Origin: Streptomyces griseofuscus
Lineage (GTDB): Bacteria > Actinomycetota > Actinomycetes > Streptomycetales > Streptomycetaceae
Assembly: GCF_014673495.1 (NCBI RefSeq)
Contig: NZ_CP051006.1
Span: 8,183,001 to 8,247,000 of the forward strand
Direction of reading: 5' to 3'
DNA length: 64,000 bases
Under the pieces are notes generated by a model that saw nothing but the letters and a program-made list of their open reading frames with translations, made no database searches and was not told the origin of the DNA. A program made the position numbers and the translations under genes. Each line of letters opens with the position of its first letter. The stretch's first letter is position 1. Below are positions 43,891-51,857 of the stretch, in pieces.

Positions 43891-44718
43891 TCACCCCCGG
43901 TGGACCTCGGTGTCGCCGTTGACGGTGCGCAGAGCAAGCCGACGCGGGTGGCCGGCGGAGCCGGCGGCGGGAACGTCCACGGTGGAGCGGCCGTTGACGG
44001 TGCTCGCGTCGGTCGCGTACGGCGGCGCGCCCGCCGGAAGGGTCACGCGCACGGAGCCGTTCCTGGTCACACCGTCGAGCGCGTCGGGCGAGGTCGTGCA
44101 CAGCAGGTCGACGTCACCGTTGACCGTCTCGGCTCCCACCTCGCGCGCCGCCAGGCCGGTGGCCCGGACGGAACCGTTACGGGTCACCAGGTGCTGGTGG
44201 GCCCCCTTGGTGCCCGAATCCTGCACGGTGACATCGCCGTTGACCGTGCTGAGGCGCAACTCGCCCCGCACATCGCTCACATCGATCCCGGCGTCGTGGG
44301 CCCGCACGGTGAGCGTGACACCGATGGGCACCTGGATCAGCGGCATCCCGCCGCAGTTGTCCCTGGCCCGGTCGTCGCCCTGGTCGCAGGGCAGGTCAAG
44401 GGTGTGCGTGCTGCCGTCCCCGTCCCAGCGGGCGAGCGTCGCGCCGTCCACCGACACGCTGCCGTCGTCCGTGCCGACGACCCGCACGCCGCCCTGCGTG
44501 GTGATGACGAGTCGGCTGCCGTCCGCGAGAGCGGCCTTGTGGAAGGTCCCTCCGCGTTCGCCCGGCACGGCACCCGGCACCGTCCGATCACCGCCGTGGC
44601 CGCAGGCCGCCAACGCGAGGAGCGACACCAGCGCACACCCGGCCCGGGCCGGGCGACCACGAGGACGGGACGTGCGCCCGGAGTTCGAACGGCTCGGCCT
44701 GCTCCACGAAGACGTCAT
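43891..44718 (-). CDS. DUF4097-type beta-strand-repeat lipoprotein
   Basis: A 275-residue protein with a lipoprotein signal (ALVSLLALAAC) and then repeated short beta units of the DUF4097 kind: LRLSTVNGDVTVQDS, VTRNGSVRATGL, AETVNGDVDLLC, VTRNGSVRVTLP, LRTVNGDTEVHRG. These form a right-handed beta structure exposed outside the membrane; the role is unknown. ATG 44718 is chosen; an in-frame GTG at 44757 sits three bases after the TetR stop and is possible. Co-transcription with the TetR gene is likely. Confidence 0.78.
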   Translation of the reverse strand: MTSSWSRPSRSNSGRTSRPRGRPARAGCALVSLLALAACGHGGDRTVPGAVPGERGGTFHKAALADGSRLVITTQGGVRVVGTDDGSVSVDGATLARWDGDGSTHTLDLPCDQGDDRARDNCGGMPLIQVPIGVTLTVRAHDAGIDVSDVRGELRLSTVNGDVTVQDSGTKGAHQHLVTRNGSVRATGLAAREVGAETVNGDVDLLCTTSPDALDGVTRNGSVRVTLPAGAPPYATDASTVNGRSTVDVPAAGSAGHPRRLALRTVNGDTEVHRG

Positions 44719-44760
44719 GGGATGCGGGTGCCCGGGAGGAGCCGTTTTCGTGCACACCGA

Positions 44761-45366
44761 TCACGGGGTCCGGCACGTGGTCCGGGAACCCTTCCCGCGC
44801 ACCAGGAGTTCGACGGCGACCTTCATCCGGTCGCGGTAGAACTCCCGCGACGCGGCCTGATGCTTGAGGCCGATCGACGCGCTGATCATCGTCTGCGCGA
44901 CCGAGGGGGCCGCGTCCCGCCCCGACTCCACGGCGATGGCGGCCGTGATCAGTTCCTCGAACCGTCGCGGCGCGGATTCCACGATCTCGCCGAGGAGTTC
45001 GGGGTTGTCCTCGATCACCGCCGTGACGTCCTGCGCCAGCGGTCCGACATAGCGGCCCGCCCAGTGGTCGAACGCTTCGAGCAGACGCTCTCGAAGCGGC
45101 CGGGCGGAGTCGGCCAGCACCTGTTCGACCGCTGCGATGTCCCGCTCCAGGGCCTGGGTCACCGCGGCACGGAACAGGGTCTCCTTCGAGGAGAAGAGAA
45201 AGTAGAGCCCGGGCCGGGAGATGCGCGCCGCCCGCGCCACTTCCTCCATCGAGGTCTTCCGGTAGCCGAATCGCGCGAACGTGGCCATCGCGGAATCCAG
45301 AACCAGGGCCCGGCGGTCGGTATCGGCGGCTGTCGACGGCGGGTGGCCGGCATCGGGACTGCTCAT
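44761..45366 (-). CDS. TetR-family regulator
   Basis: A 201-residue regulator. The HTH spans residues ~15-62 (RRALVLDSAMATFARFGYRK, TSMEEVARAARISRPGLYFL). The C-terminal domain ends MKVAVELLVRGKG. It is divergent from an SDR gene, and the 63-base gap is filled by a perfect 10-bp inverted repeat, so autoregulation plus control of the SDR is expected. The DUF4097 gene follows closely on the same strand. Confidence 0.88.
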   Translation of the reverse strand: MSSPDAGHPPSTAADTDRRALVLDSAMATFARFGYRKTSMEEVARAARISRPGLYFLFSSKETLFRAAVTQALERDIAAVEQVLADSARPLRERLLEAFDHWAGRYVGPLAQDVTAVIEDNPELLGEIVESAPRRFEELITAAIAVESGRDAAPSVAQTMISASIGLKHQAASREFYRDRMKVAVELLVRGKGSRTTCRTP

Positions 45367-45391
45367 GGGACGAGCATATGAGCGAGAGGCG

Positions 45392-45423
45392 GACTATACA
45401 AGTCACGTCTAGTTTGTATAGTC
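45392..45423. promoter_or_regulatory. Perfect inverted repeat, TetR operator with outward -10 boxes
   Basis: GACTATACAA (45392-45401) and TTGTATAGTC (45414-45423) are exact reverse complements around a 12-base spacer. Each arm contains TATAGT reading outward, a good -10 hexamer for each divergent gene. The plus-strand copy ends seven bases before the SDR ATG, which has no ribosome site, so that mRNA may be leaderless. Confidence 0.8.
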
Positions 45424-45429
45424 ACCGCC

Positions 45430-46401
45430 ATGGCCGCTCACCCACTCATCTCCACGCCCTTCACCGCATCCACCACCGCGGAGGAGGTGCTGCGCGACGT
45501 CGACCTCGCCGGTGTCCGTGCGATCGTGACGGGAGCTTCTTCCGGGCTGGGGGTCGAGACGGCTCGGGCGTTGACCGCCGCCGGGGCGGAAGTGACACTC
45601 GCCGTCCGGAACACGACCGCGGGGGCGGCCGTCGCCGAGACGATCGCGAGGTCGACCGGGGGGATCCCGCCCCGGGTCGTCCGGCTCGACCTTGCCGACC
45701 GGAGCTCCGTCCCCCGATTCGTGGACGCGTGGCGCGGCCCGCTGCACCTCCTGATCAACAACGCCGGCCTGGTCACCGGCGGCCTCGAACGCACGCAGGA
45801 GGGCTGGGAGTTGCAGTTCGCGACCAACCACCTCGGTCATTTCGCCCTGGCCGCCGGCCTCCATGACGCCCTGGCCCTTGGGGCGGCCGACCGGGACGGA
45901 GCGCGGATCGTCTCGGTCAGCTCTACGGCGCACATGCGCTCCGGCATCGACTTCGACGACCTCCACTTCGAGCGCCGCGACTACGATCCGCAGATCGCCT
46001 ACGCTCAGTCCAAGACGGCGAACTCGCTCTTCGCCGTCGAGGCGACCCGCCGCTGGGCGCCCGACGGCATCGTCGCCAACACGGTGAACCCCGGCGGCGT
46101 CGCGACAGGACTCCAGCGGAACTTCACACCGGAACAGCGTGAGTCGCTCGACGCGGCCGAGGCCGCCGGGGTCTTCACCTACAAGACGGTCGAGCAGGGG
46201 GCCGCCACCACCGTCGTCGCGGCCGTCGCCCCCGAGTTCGCCCACACCGGAGGCCACTACCTCGACGACGCGCAAGAGGCCTACACCGTGCCGGACGACG
46301 CCGACCTCGCCCAGCACCCGCACGGAGTCAAGCAATGGGCACTCGACCCCGCCACCGCCGAACGCCTCTGGGCCGTCTCGACCGACCTGCTCCGCGCCTG
46401 A
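45430..46401 (+). CDS. Short-chain dehydrogenase/reductase
   Basis: A 323-residue classical SDR: cofactor motif VTGASSGLGVETARAL, NNAG in LLINNAGLVTGG, catalytic Ser in IVSVSSTAHMRSG, and Tyr-x3-Lys in YAQSKTANSLF. The length and C-terminus resemble the retinol-dehydrogenase/WWOX-like branch, using NADP(H) on an unknown carbonyl or alcohol. It is under a divergent TetR gene with a clear operator. ATG 45430 is right behind the likely transcription start. Confidence 0.9.
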   Translation: MAAHPLISTPFTASTTAEEVLRDVDLAGVRAIVTGASSGLGVETARALTAAGAEVTLAVRNTTAGAAVAETIARSTGGIPPRVVRLDLADRSSVPRFVDAWRGPLHLLINNAGLVTGGLERTQEGWELQFATNHLGHFALAAGLHDALALGAADRDGARIVSVSSTAHMRSGIDFDDLHFERRDYDPQIAYAQSKTANSLFAVEATRRWAPDGIVANTVNPGGVATGLQRNFTPEQRESLDAAEAAGVFTYKTVEQGAATTVVAAVAPEFAHTGGHYLDDAQEAYTVPDDADLAQHPHGVKQWALDPATAERLWAVSTDLLRA

Positions 46402-46717
46402 CACCGCGCTGCCGAAGCCGACCTTCACGGCAGGCGACCGCCACAGAGCCAGGAGGGGCCAGTGCCGTGGGGCCCCGAGCCGAGGTTCCGACGCGCCCCC
46501 ACCGCTCGGCCGGCTGGGCGACTGGCCGTACTCCTCGATTCAGGTGCGATCGACCGCGAGATCGAGGCGTTGACGCGTCTCGTCCATGCGACCGAGGCGG
46601 AGTGCCCCGCCTACGCCTGGGAGAAATCCTTCCACCGCCACCGGTGTCGGCCGGGCTCACTCACCTGCTCGGACACGGAGGGGGGAAGTGTGCCCTCATG
46701 CAGGGATGCACCCTCTC
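46402..46717. other. Intergenic stretch without a recognisable gene
   Basis: Between the SDR and the hydrolase promoter lies about 316 bases. A plus-strand frame opening at 46462 reads through it (containing IDREIEALTRLVHATEAE, helix-like) but runs across the downstream promoter and operators and resembles nothing I know. I see no RNA gene or repeat; it could be a remnant of an older coding region. Confidence 0.4.
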
Positions 46718-46783
46718 GTCATGAGAGTTCACTTGCACGAGTGATGCGACCAACCTATATTCGTGAGAGTTGGTTCTCACGAA
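46718..46783 (+). promoter_or_regulatory. Hydrolase promoter with two TetR-type operator boxes
   Basis: A strong promoter reads TTGCAC (46733-46738), 17 bases, TATATT (46756-46761). Box 2 (46760-46783) is TTCGTGAGA-N6-TCTCACGAA, perfect 9-bp arms, covering the -10 end and reaching the ribosome site. Box 1 (46718-46741) is a weaker copy matching 16 of 24 positions over the -35. A third copy lies before the cupin gene at 48147. Confidence 0.8.
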
Positions 46784-46793
46784 GGGCGCATCA

Positions 46794-47621
46794 ATGACCT
46801 CCCCTGTTCCCACCAGCAACACCCGCACCGTCGACCTCCCCGGAGGTCTCTCTGTGACCATCGAAGAGCGCGGAAGCAGTGCCGAGGGCAGGGGTTTCCT
46901 GTTGCTGCACGGTGGTGCGGGCCCCCGGACGATGACCGGGCTGGCCGAGGCGCTGACCGAGCACGCGTACACCGTCGTTCCGACGCACCCGGGTTTCCAG
47001 GGGACGCCTCGTCCGGAGTGGGTCGACTCGCCGGCCGATCTGGCCGTCGCCTATCTGGACCTGCTCGACATCCTCGGGCTGAACGAGGTCATGGTGATCG
47101 GCAGTTCGATCGGCGGCTGGGTCGCCTCCGAGATGGCCCTGCGTGACACCAAGGGCCGCATAGGCAGTCTCACCCTGCTCAACGCGGTGGGCATCCACGC
47201 GGTGCAGAAGAAGAACGCGGTCATCGACGCCCGCACCCTGGCGCCGGCCGAGCTCGCTCAACTGTCGTTCGCCAACCCGGCCTTCCGCCCCGACTTCTCC
47301 TCCTTCACCGACGAGCAGCGGGCGCAGGGGGCCGCCAACCAGCGGACCCTGGCGGTCTACGGGGGCGAGGAGTTCTCGTACGACCCGAAGCTGCGCGGGC
47401 GCCTGCACCGCGTCGAGGTGCCGGTGCTGGTCGTCTGGGGCGAGCAGGACGGCATCGCCTCCACGGCCTATGGTCGCGGCTACGCCAAGTCCTTCCCCAA
47501 CGGCCACTTCACGCCCATCTCCGACGCCGGGCACTTCCCGCACATCGAGCAGCTGGGGCGCACGCTCGGTGCCATCGGCGACTTCGCCAACAGTGTGGTG
47601 AACGCGCCGTCCGCGGCCTGA
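46794..47621 (+). CDS. Alpha/beta hydrolase
   Basis: A 275-residue alpha/beta-hydrolase. The oxyanion HGGAGP lies near residue 40, the nucleophile elbow is GSSIGGW (Ser near residue 105), the acid is WGEQDG and the catalytic His is in DAGHFPHIEQ. The size and lid fit small esterases, C-C hydrolases or epoxide-type hydrolases; the substrate is unknown. ATG 46794 has AAGGG at 46782, which overlaps the operator's right arm, so repressor binding would also mask the ribosome site in the DNA of that leader. It shares an operator motif with the cupin gene. Confidence 0.85.
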   Translation: MTSPVPTSNTRTVDLPGGLSVTIEERGSSAEGRGFLLLHGGAGPRTMTGLAEALTEHAYTVVPTHPGFQGTPRPEWVDSPADLAVAYLDLLDILGLNEVMVIGSSIGGWVASEMALRDTKGRIGSLTLLNAVGIHAVQKKNAVIDARTLAPAELAQLSFANPAFRPDFSSFTDEQRAQGAANQRTLAVYGGEEFSYDPKLRGRLHRVEVPVLVVWGEQDGIASTAYGRGYAKSFPNGHFTPISDAGHFPHIEQLGRTLGAIGDFANSVVNAPSAA

Positions 47622-47676
47622 GGCCGACCTCGTTCGTGCGGGGATGCCCGGTCGGCGTCCCCGCGCGAACGACGGC

Positions 47677-48135
47677 TCAGTCGTACTCCGTGGCCGGTGT
47701 GGTCGCGTAACGGGCCATGACCCGTACCGTGGCCGGACCCGTCAGCTCCCCGTCCCGCGTCGTCGCGTCGCGCAGGTCCCGGAAGTACTGCACATACAGG
47801 TCGGGCGTGAAGGTGTTGACCATCACCAGTGGTTCGTCGCCCGGGTTGGCGAAGGTGTGCGGTACGCCCGGCGGGACCATCACCAGCGTTCCGGGGGGCG
47901 CCTCGTGCTCCTCGTGGCCCACGGTGAAGCGGGCCGTGCCGGAGACCACGTAGAAGCCCTCGTCGTGTTCGGCGTGGCGGTGCTGGGGCGGGCCGGCGCT
48001 GTGCGGGGCGAGGGTGATCTCCCCGATTCCGAGACGGTGCGCGGTCGTGCCGCCGTCCTCCAGGATGCGTACTCTCGCCGGTCCCAACTCGATCACCTCG
48101 CCGCCGTCAGGGGGGATGATCGCGACGCTGTTCAT
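47677..48135 (-). CDS. Cupin-domain protein
   Basis: A 152-residue single cupin. Motif 1 is PPQHRHAEHDEGFYVVSG with the metal-binding His/His/Glu set, and motif 2 is PPGTLVMVPPGVPHTFANPG with the fourth His. Likely a metal-dependent small-molecule enzyme or binder (dioxygenase or isomerase type). ATG 48135 follows AAGGAG. It converges on the hydrolase gene, and its leader carries the same operator box. It is divergent from the TetR gene at 48251, the likely controller of both. Confidence 0.87.
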   Translation of the reverse strand: MNSVAIIPPDGGEVIELGPARVRILEDGGTTAHRLGIGEITLAPHSAGPPQHRHAEHDEGFYVVSGTARFTVGHEEHEAPPGTLVMVPPGVPHTFANPGDEPLVMVNTFTPDLYVQYFRDLRDATTRDGELTGPATVRVMARYATTPATEYD

Positions 48136-48146
48136 GGCCAGTCTCC

Positions 48147-48198
48147 TTCGTGAGAGTTACCTCGCATGAAAGTAGGCTGGTCGCATCGTATGATGCAA
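48147..48198 (-). promoter_or_regulatory. Cupin promoter with third copy of the TetR-type box
   Basis: On the minus strand TTGCAT (48193-48198), 18 bases, TACTTT (48169-48174) form a promoter. The box at 48147-48170 (TTCGTGAGAGTTACCTCGCATGAA on the plus strand, quoted over two arms) shares 19 of 24 positions with box 2 at 46760 and runs into the AAGGAG ribosome site. A separate GCATC-GTAT-GATGC palindrome at 48183-48196 lies between the -10 and -35. Confidence 0.75.
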
Positions 48199-48250
48199 GC
48201 CTTGATCGCAGGAAAAGACGCCTCCCCGCCGCGGACCGAAAGGTGGATCC

Positions 48251-48871
48251 ATGTCCCCGCAGACCTCGCCGGCTTCCGGTATGACCGGCCGCGCGAACCA
48301 GAAGCTGCGTACCCGGCGGGCGATCGTGCAGGCCGCGGCCGAACTGAGCCGCACCGGGCGCGAAGTGACGATGGCCGAGATCGCCGCGGCGGCCCTCGTG
48401 TCCGAGGCCACGGCCTACCGTTACTTCCCCGATCTGGTCAGCCTCCTCCAGGAGGCCATCGCCGGCCAGCTCCCCGGTCCGGGCGAGGCGCTCGCCGGTG
48501 TCGAGCACTCCACCGATCCGGTGGAACGCGTCGCCGCCGCGACCGAGTTCCTGCTGCGGCACGTACTGGCCCGGCAGGGCGTGGTCCGCGCCATGATCGC
48601 CGGGACCATCGCCCGCCCCGAACGGTCCGCCCGTCCCGGTCTGCGCTTCGGGCTGATCGACCACGCGCTGGCCCCGCAGGCCGAGGCGATCGATCCCGCC
48701 GCGCTGGAGCAACTGAAACGCGGCCTCACCGTGGTGGTCAGCGCCGAGGCGCTCTTCAACCTCACCGACCTGTACGGCCTGGACCCGGAGGACGCCGTCG
48801 CCAGTGTCGTGGCGACCGCGTCGTCTCTTACTCGCGCCGCCCTGGATCCGGTGACGAAGCCGTCTCGCTGA
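48251..48871 (+). CDS. TetR-family regulator of the hydrolase/cupin pair
   Basis: A 206-residue regulator. The HTH spans residues ~18-62 (TRRAIVQAAAELSRTGREVT, MAEIAAAALVSEATAYRYFP), followed by an all-helical ligand domain. ATG 48251 is chosen; MTGRANQ at 48281 is an alternative start. It is divergent from the cupin gene and 0.6 kb beyond the hydrolase, and the same operator motif precedes both targets. Its 3' end overlaps the convergent NmrA gene by 44 bases. Confidence 0.87.
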   Translation: MSPQTSPASGMTGRANQKLRTRRAIVQAAAELSRTGREVTMAEIAAAALVSEATAYRYFPDLVSLLQEAIAGQLPGPGEALAGVEHSTDPVERVAAATEFLLRHVLARQGVVRAMIAGTIARPERSARPGLRFGLIDHALAPQAEAIDPAALEQLKRGLTVVVSAEALFNLTDLYGLDPEDAVASVVATASSLTRAALDPVTKPSR

Positions 48872-49742
48872 CACCCTGTCGGGACGCCGCCCCGATGGCG
48901 CCGAGACGCGTCTCCCGCTCAAGGAGGGCCCGGAAGGTGCGCGGAGGCCGGCCCGTGAGGCGCTGGACCGTGTCGGTGGTGCGGTCCTCCGCGCCTTCGG
49001 CGATGGCGCGGTCCATGCCGGCCAGTATCGCGGCGAACTCCATCGGCAGGTGCGCCGCGAGCCGGTCGCGCATCTGCTCGTAGGGCAGGCGGCGGTGGGT
49101 CACCGGCCGCCCGGTGACCTCGGTGAGGGTGGTGGCGATGTCGTCATAGCTCAGTGCCTCGGGTCCGGTGAGGACGAGATCGGTGTCGGGGGCGTGCTCG
49201 TCGGTCAGGGCGCGGACCGCTACGGCCGCGATGTCCTCGGCGTCGATGAAGCCGACCCGGCCGGCTCCCGTGGCGGTCCAGATGGTGCCTTCGTCGCGGA
49301 TGCTCTGGCTGTGCGCGTGCGCGCCGGTGAAGTTCTGCATGAACCATGAGGGCCGTAGAACCGCCCATTGGTCGAACAGGCCGGGCAGCGCCCGGTGCAC
49401 CGATCCCACCGCCGGGCCGCCTTCGGGGATCGCCGAGGAGCTCAGCAGGACCGCGCGGCGCACACCCGCGGCGCGGGCCTGCCGGAGGAACGGCAGCATG
49501 ATCGCCGCGGGGTCGGACTCTCCCAGCGGCGGGATGAGGTAGACGCGGTCGACTCCGTCGAGGGCGGCCGCGTGGGTGCCGGGGCCGTACCAGTCGAAGG
49601 CGACCGGCTCGGCGCCCGCGACCGGGGTGGCCCCACGGGTGGCGGCCTTGACGCGATGGCCCGCGGCCGTCAGCTGGGCGGCGGTCCGGCTGCCGGTGGT
49701 GCCGGTGGCGCCGATGACCAAGGTGGTGCCGGCGGTGGTCAT
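48828..49742 (-). CDS. NmrA-type NAD(P)H-binding reductase
   Basis: A 304-residue protein. The cofactor motif is LVIGATGTTGSRTAAQL, with VYLIPPLGE, VLLSSSAIPEGGP, LRPSWFMQNF and a C-terminal helical part with MRDRLAAHLPMEFAAIL. It lacks the classic Tyr-x3-Lys. It resembles quinone or isoflavone-type reductases and redox sensors. ATG 49742 overlaps the stop of the SnoaL-like gene by four bases (ATGA), so the two are translationally coupled and governed by the divergent TetR at 50287. Confidence 0.87.
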   Translation of the reverse strand: MTTAGTTLVIGATGTTGSRTAAQLTAAGHRVKAATRGATPVAGAEPVAFDWYGPGTHAAALDGVDRVYLIPPLGESDPAAIMLPFLRQARAAGVRRAVLLSSSAIPEGGPAVGSVHRALPGLFDQWAVLRPSWFMQNFTGAHAHSQSIRDEGTIWTATGAGRVGFIDAEDIAAVAVRALTDEHAPDTDLVLTGPEALSYDDIATTLTEVTGRPVTHRRLPYEQMRDRLAAHLPMEFAAILAGMDRAIAEGAEDRTTDTVQRLTGRPPRTFRALLERETRLGAIGAASRQGVSETASSPDPGRRE

Positions 49743-50164
49743 CGGTTGCTCCCGGTGAAGTCGGTGCCGGACTGCTGGACGGCAAGGGGGTTCCAATAGT
49801 CGCGGTAGGAGGTGAACCGCCCGTCCCGAACGGTCACGACGGCGATGTACGTCATGTCGAACGGGGCGTCGGTCTCCACCATGCGGCCGACGCCACGCAT
49901 CTCGACCACGATCGTCTCCGGCTCGATGGTCTGATGGATCCGCAGGTCGGGGAAGTCGTGCAGATCGATGTGGTCGGGATAGGGGCGCATATAGGCGGCG
50001 ATGCCCTCCCTGCCGTCCAGGCGCCGGGGCCAGCCGTCGGGGGCGAAGGGGAACTCCATGAGGCCGTCCTCGGCCCACAACGCCACCCAGGCGGGAATGT
50101 CCTTGTCGAGCAGTAGTCGCAGGCTGTGGCGGTACAGCTCCGCCGGGGAAGTCGGTGCGGGCAT
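49739..50164 (-). CDS. SnoaL-like polyketide cyclase/isomerase family protein
   Basis: A 141-residue cone-shaped alpha+beta-barrel protein: YRHSLRLLLDKDIPAWVALW, DGLMEFPFAPDGWPRRLDGR, IAVVTVRDGRFTSYRDYWNP. SnoaL-like proteins catalyse aldol/isomerase or hydrolysis steps on small organics. First gene of a two-gene unit with the NmrA reductase; divergent from a TetR gene across two tandem palindromes. Confidence 0.85.
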   Translation of the reverse strand: MPAPTSPAELYRHSLRLLLDKDIPAWVALWAEDGLMEFPFAPDGWPRRLDGREGIAAYMRPYPDHIDLHDFPDLRIHQTIEPETIVVEMRGVGRMVETDAPFDMTYIAVVTVRDGRFTSYRDYWNPLAVQQSGTDFTGSNR

Positions 50165-50188
50165 GGGTGTCCTCCAGCTCGTAGAATC

Positions 50189-50229
50189 CGGACTGTGGGT
50201 CCGTTTTGACGATACGGACCACCGGTCCG
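50189..50229. promoter_or_regulatory. Two tandem CGGAC-N5-GTCCG operators
   Basis: CGGAC-TGTGG-GTCCG (50189-50203) and CGGAC-CACCG-GTCCG (50215-50229) are two perfect 15-bp palindromes with the same arms, 26 bases centre to centre. They lie between the divergent SnoaL-like and TetR genes. The spacing is near 2.5 helical turns, so two repressor dimers could bind on nearly opposite faces. Confidence 0.82.
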
Positions 50230-50286
50230 CTTTGCAAACGAGGGAGCGGCGTGGATGCGGAGGAGTGGCATGGACGAAGGAGTGGC

Positions 50287-50910
50287 ATGACGGGGAGTGG
50301 CACGACGGAGCGCAGGTCCCGCAAGGACGCCGCCCGTAACCGGGAGGCGGTGCTGGCGGCCGCTGACGACCTCTTCACTCGCTGCGGCAGTCCCGAGGAC
50401 GTCACGATGGCCGATGTCGCGGCGGCGGCCGGCGTCGGCAAGGGCACGATCTTCCGGGCGTTCGGCGATCGCGCCGGGCTGCTTCGCGCGCTGTACGAGG
50501 TACGGCTCGAACCGATCAGGGAGGCGATCGAGGCAGGCCCGCCGCCGCTGGGGCCCACGGCCGCACCGCGGGATCGCGTACCCGCGCTGCTTGACGCCGT
50601 CCTGTGTTTCAAACTCGACAACCGGCGGCTCGCGCTGGCTCTGGAGGAGGGCGGGAGCGGCAGCCCGTACCGGGCGGAGCACTACGGGCGGTGGCACGGC
50701 CTGCTCCAAGCCGTACTGGAGCAGATCCCCGGCCTGCCCGACAGTGACTTCACCGCGCACGCCCTGCTCGCCGCGACGCGAGCCGACCTTGTGGAGCACC
50801 TGGCCGGAGAGGAGCGCGTACCGCGGGAGAAGATGCGGGCGCAACTGGCGGACTTCACCGCCCGATTGCTGGCCTGCGGCCCGCCACGTGGAGTGGCCGC
50901 AGAGGAGTGA
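50287..50910 (+). CDS. TetR-family regulator
   Basis: A 207-residue regulator. The HTH spans residues ~12-58 (NREAVLAAADDLFTRCGSPE, VTMADVAAAAGVGKGTIFRA, FGDRAGLLRALYE). ATG 50287 is chosen because the HTH then begins at the usual distance. It is divergent from the SnoaL/NmrA unit with two palindromic operators between, and it points at the convergent membrane-protein gene. Confidence 0.87.
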   Translation: MTGSGTTERRSRKDAARNREAVLAAADDLFTRCGSPEDVTMADVAAAAGVGKGTIFRAFGDRAGLLRALYEVRLEPIREAIEAGPPPLGPTAAPRDRVPALLDAVLCFKLDNRRLALALEEGGSGSPYRAEHYGRWHGLLQAVLEQIPGLPDSDFTAHALLAATRADLVEHLAGEERVPREKMRAQLADFTARLLACGPPRGVAAEE

Positions 50911-51027
50911 TGGAGGGGCGGGCGGGTCGGTGCGAGTCGAAGCGCGGTGGAAAGCTGCCCGCTCGTTTCAAGACCTTCTCGATCGGGCCGCGGAACACCG
51001 CGAGTCGATGACTTGGGGTCCGTTATG

Positions 51028-51747
51028 TCACTCGGCGGCGTCGGCGTGGTCCGGGGCTGATCGCCGGACGCGTTCCGAGGACTGGTCCGCGTTCGCGCCG
51101 CCGTCGCGCCGCCGGGTGCGGACCGCCCAGGCCGCTCCGCCGAGGGCGAAGCCGTAGACGGAGACCAGGCCGTGGCCGTTGTCCTGGATGAGCCACATCG
51201 CAAGGCCCAGTGCCGGGACGCCGATGGCCAGGGCGAGTTCCTTGGGGAGGCGGGTGCGGGTGAGGAAGGCCAGGGCGAGGGTGGCGCCCAGGAAATAGGT
51301 GGCGCCGGAGCTGCCAGCGAAGTTCCGGGGGTCGGTGCTGGGGCCGTCGCCGAAGCCGAGCAGGGTGTCGATCCGGCCGGGCAGCAGGATACCGGCGAGG
51401 AAGAAGCCGAGGGTCAGCGCACCGCCCCAGTACCACTGGGCGAGCGCGGCGACGACGGCCAGGGTGACGAGGTTCCACGCGGCGCCGAGAAGGCCGCCGT
51501 TCTGCATGAAAACCGACGTGAACTCGCGCCACCAGCCGGACTTGGCGGGGTCCGCGTCCAGCGCGTCCATGGCGCCGGACCAGACCAGCTGGAGCAGGAC
51601 GCCGCCGACGGCGATCGCGGTCAGGGCGGCCGCCGCCCAGGGGATCGGCCGCCCGCGCAGGGTGTCCCGGCCGACCACCCCGAGACCGCAGTTGACCATC
51701 ATGACCATCAGCGCGGCCGTGGTCACGTTGAAGACGATCGCCCCCAT
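51028..51747 (-). CDS. Multi-pass membrane protein of unknown function
   Basis: A 239-residue protein with about seven predicted helices (IVFNVTTAALMVMMVNCGLG, WAAAALTAIAVGGVLLQLVW, LAVVAALAQWYWGGALTLGF, GATYFLGATLALAFLTRTRL) and a charged cytosolic tail. I do not recognise the family. ATG 51747 follows GGGGGAAG. It is divergent from a TetR gene with a pair of operator palindromes in the gap, so expression is probably ligand-inducible. Confidence 0.75.
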   Translation of the reverse strand: MGAIVFNVTTAALMVMMVNCGLGVVGRDTLRGRPIPWAAAALTAIAVGGVLLQLVWSGAMDALDADPAKSGWWREFTSVFMQNGGLLGAAWNLVTLAVVAALAQWYWGGALTLGFFLAGILLPGRIDTLLGFGDGPSTDPRNFAGSSGATYFLGATLALAFLTRTRLPKELALAIGVPALGLAMWLIQDNGHGLVSVYGFALGGAAWAVRTRRRDGGANADQSSERVRRSAPDHADAAE

Positions 51748-51775
51748 GTCTGCCACTTCCCCCCGTACTTCGACG

Positions 51776-51839
51776 TTTCAAACGCCGTTCGAAATCCTGA
51801 CGACGCAAAACTAACACGGTTTTCGAACGGTGTTGGAAA
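51776..51839. promoter_or_regulatory. Pair of 19-bp TetR-type palindromes
   Basis: TTTCAAACGCCGTTCGAAA (51776-51794) and TTTCGAACGGTGTTGGAAA (51821-51839) are each near-palindromic and are reverse complements of each other at 17 of 19 positions. Their centres are 45 bases apart, flanking the promoter zone between the membrane-protein gene and the TetR gene. Confidence 0.82.
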
Positions 51840-51857
51840 GCGCTGTACGGTGCACCC

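Noticed and set aside
46462..46797. A 111-codon frame between the SDR and hydrolase genes
   Set aside because: It crosses a strong promoter, two operators and the hydrolase ribosome site and matches no family I know; left as unassigned intergenic DNA.
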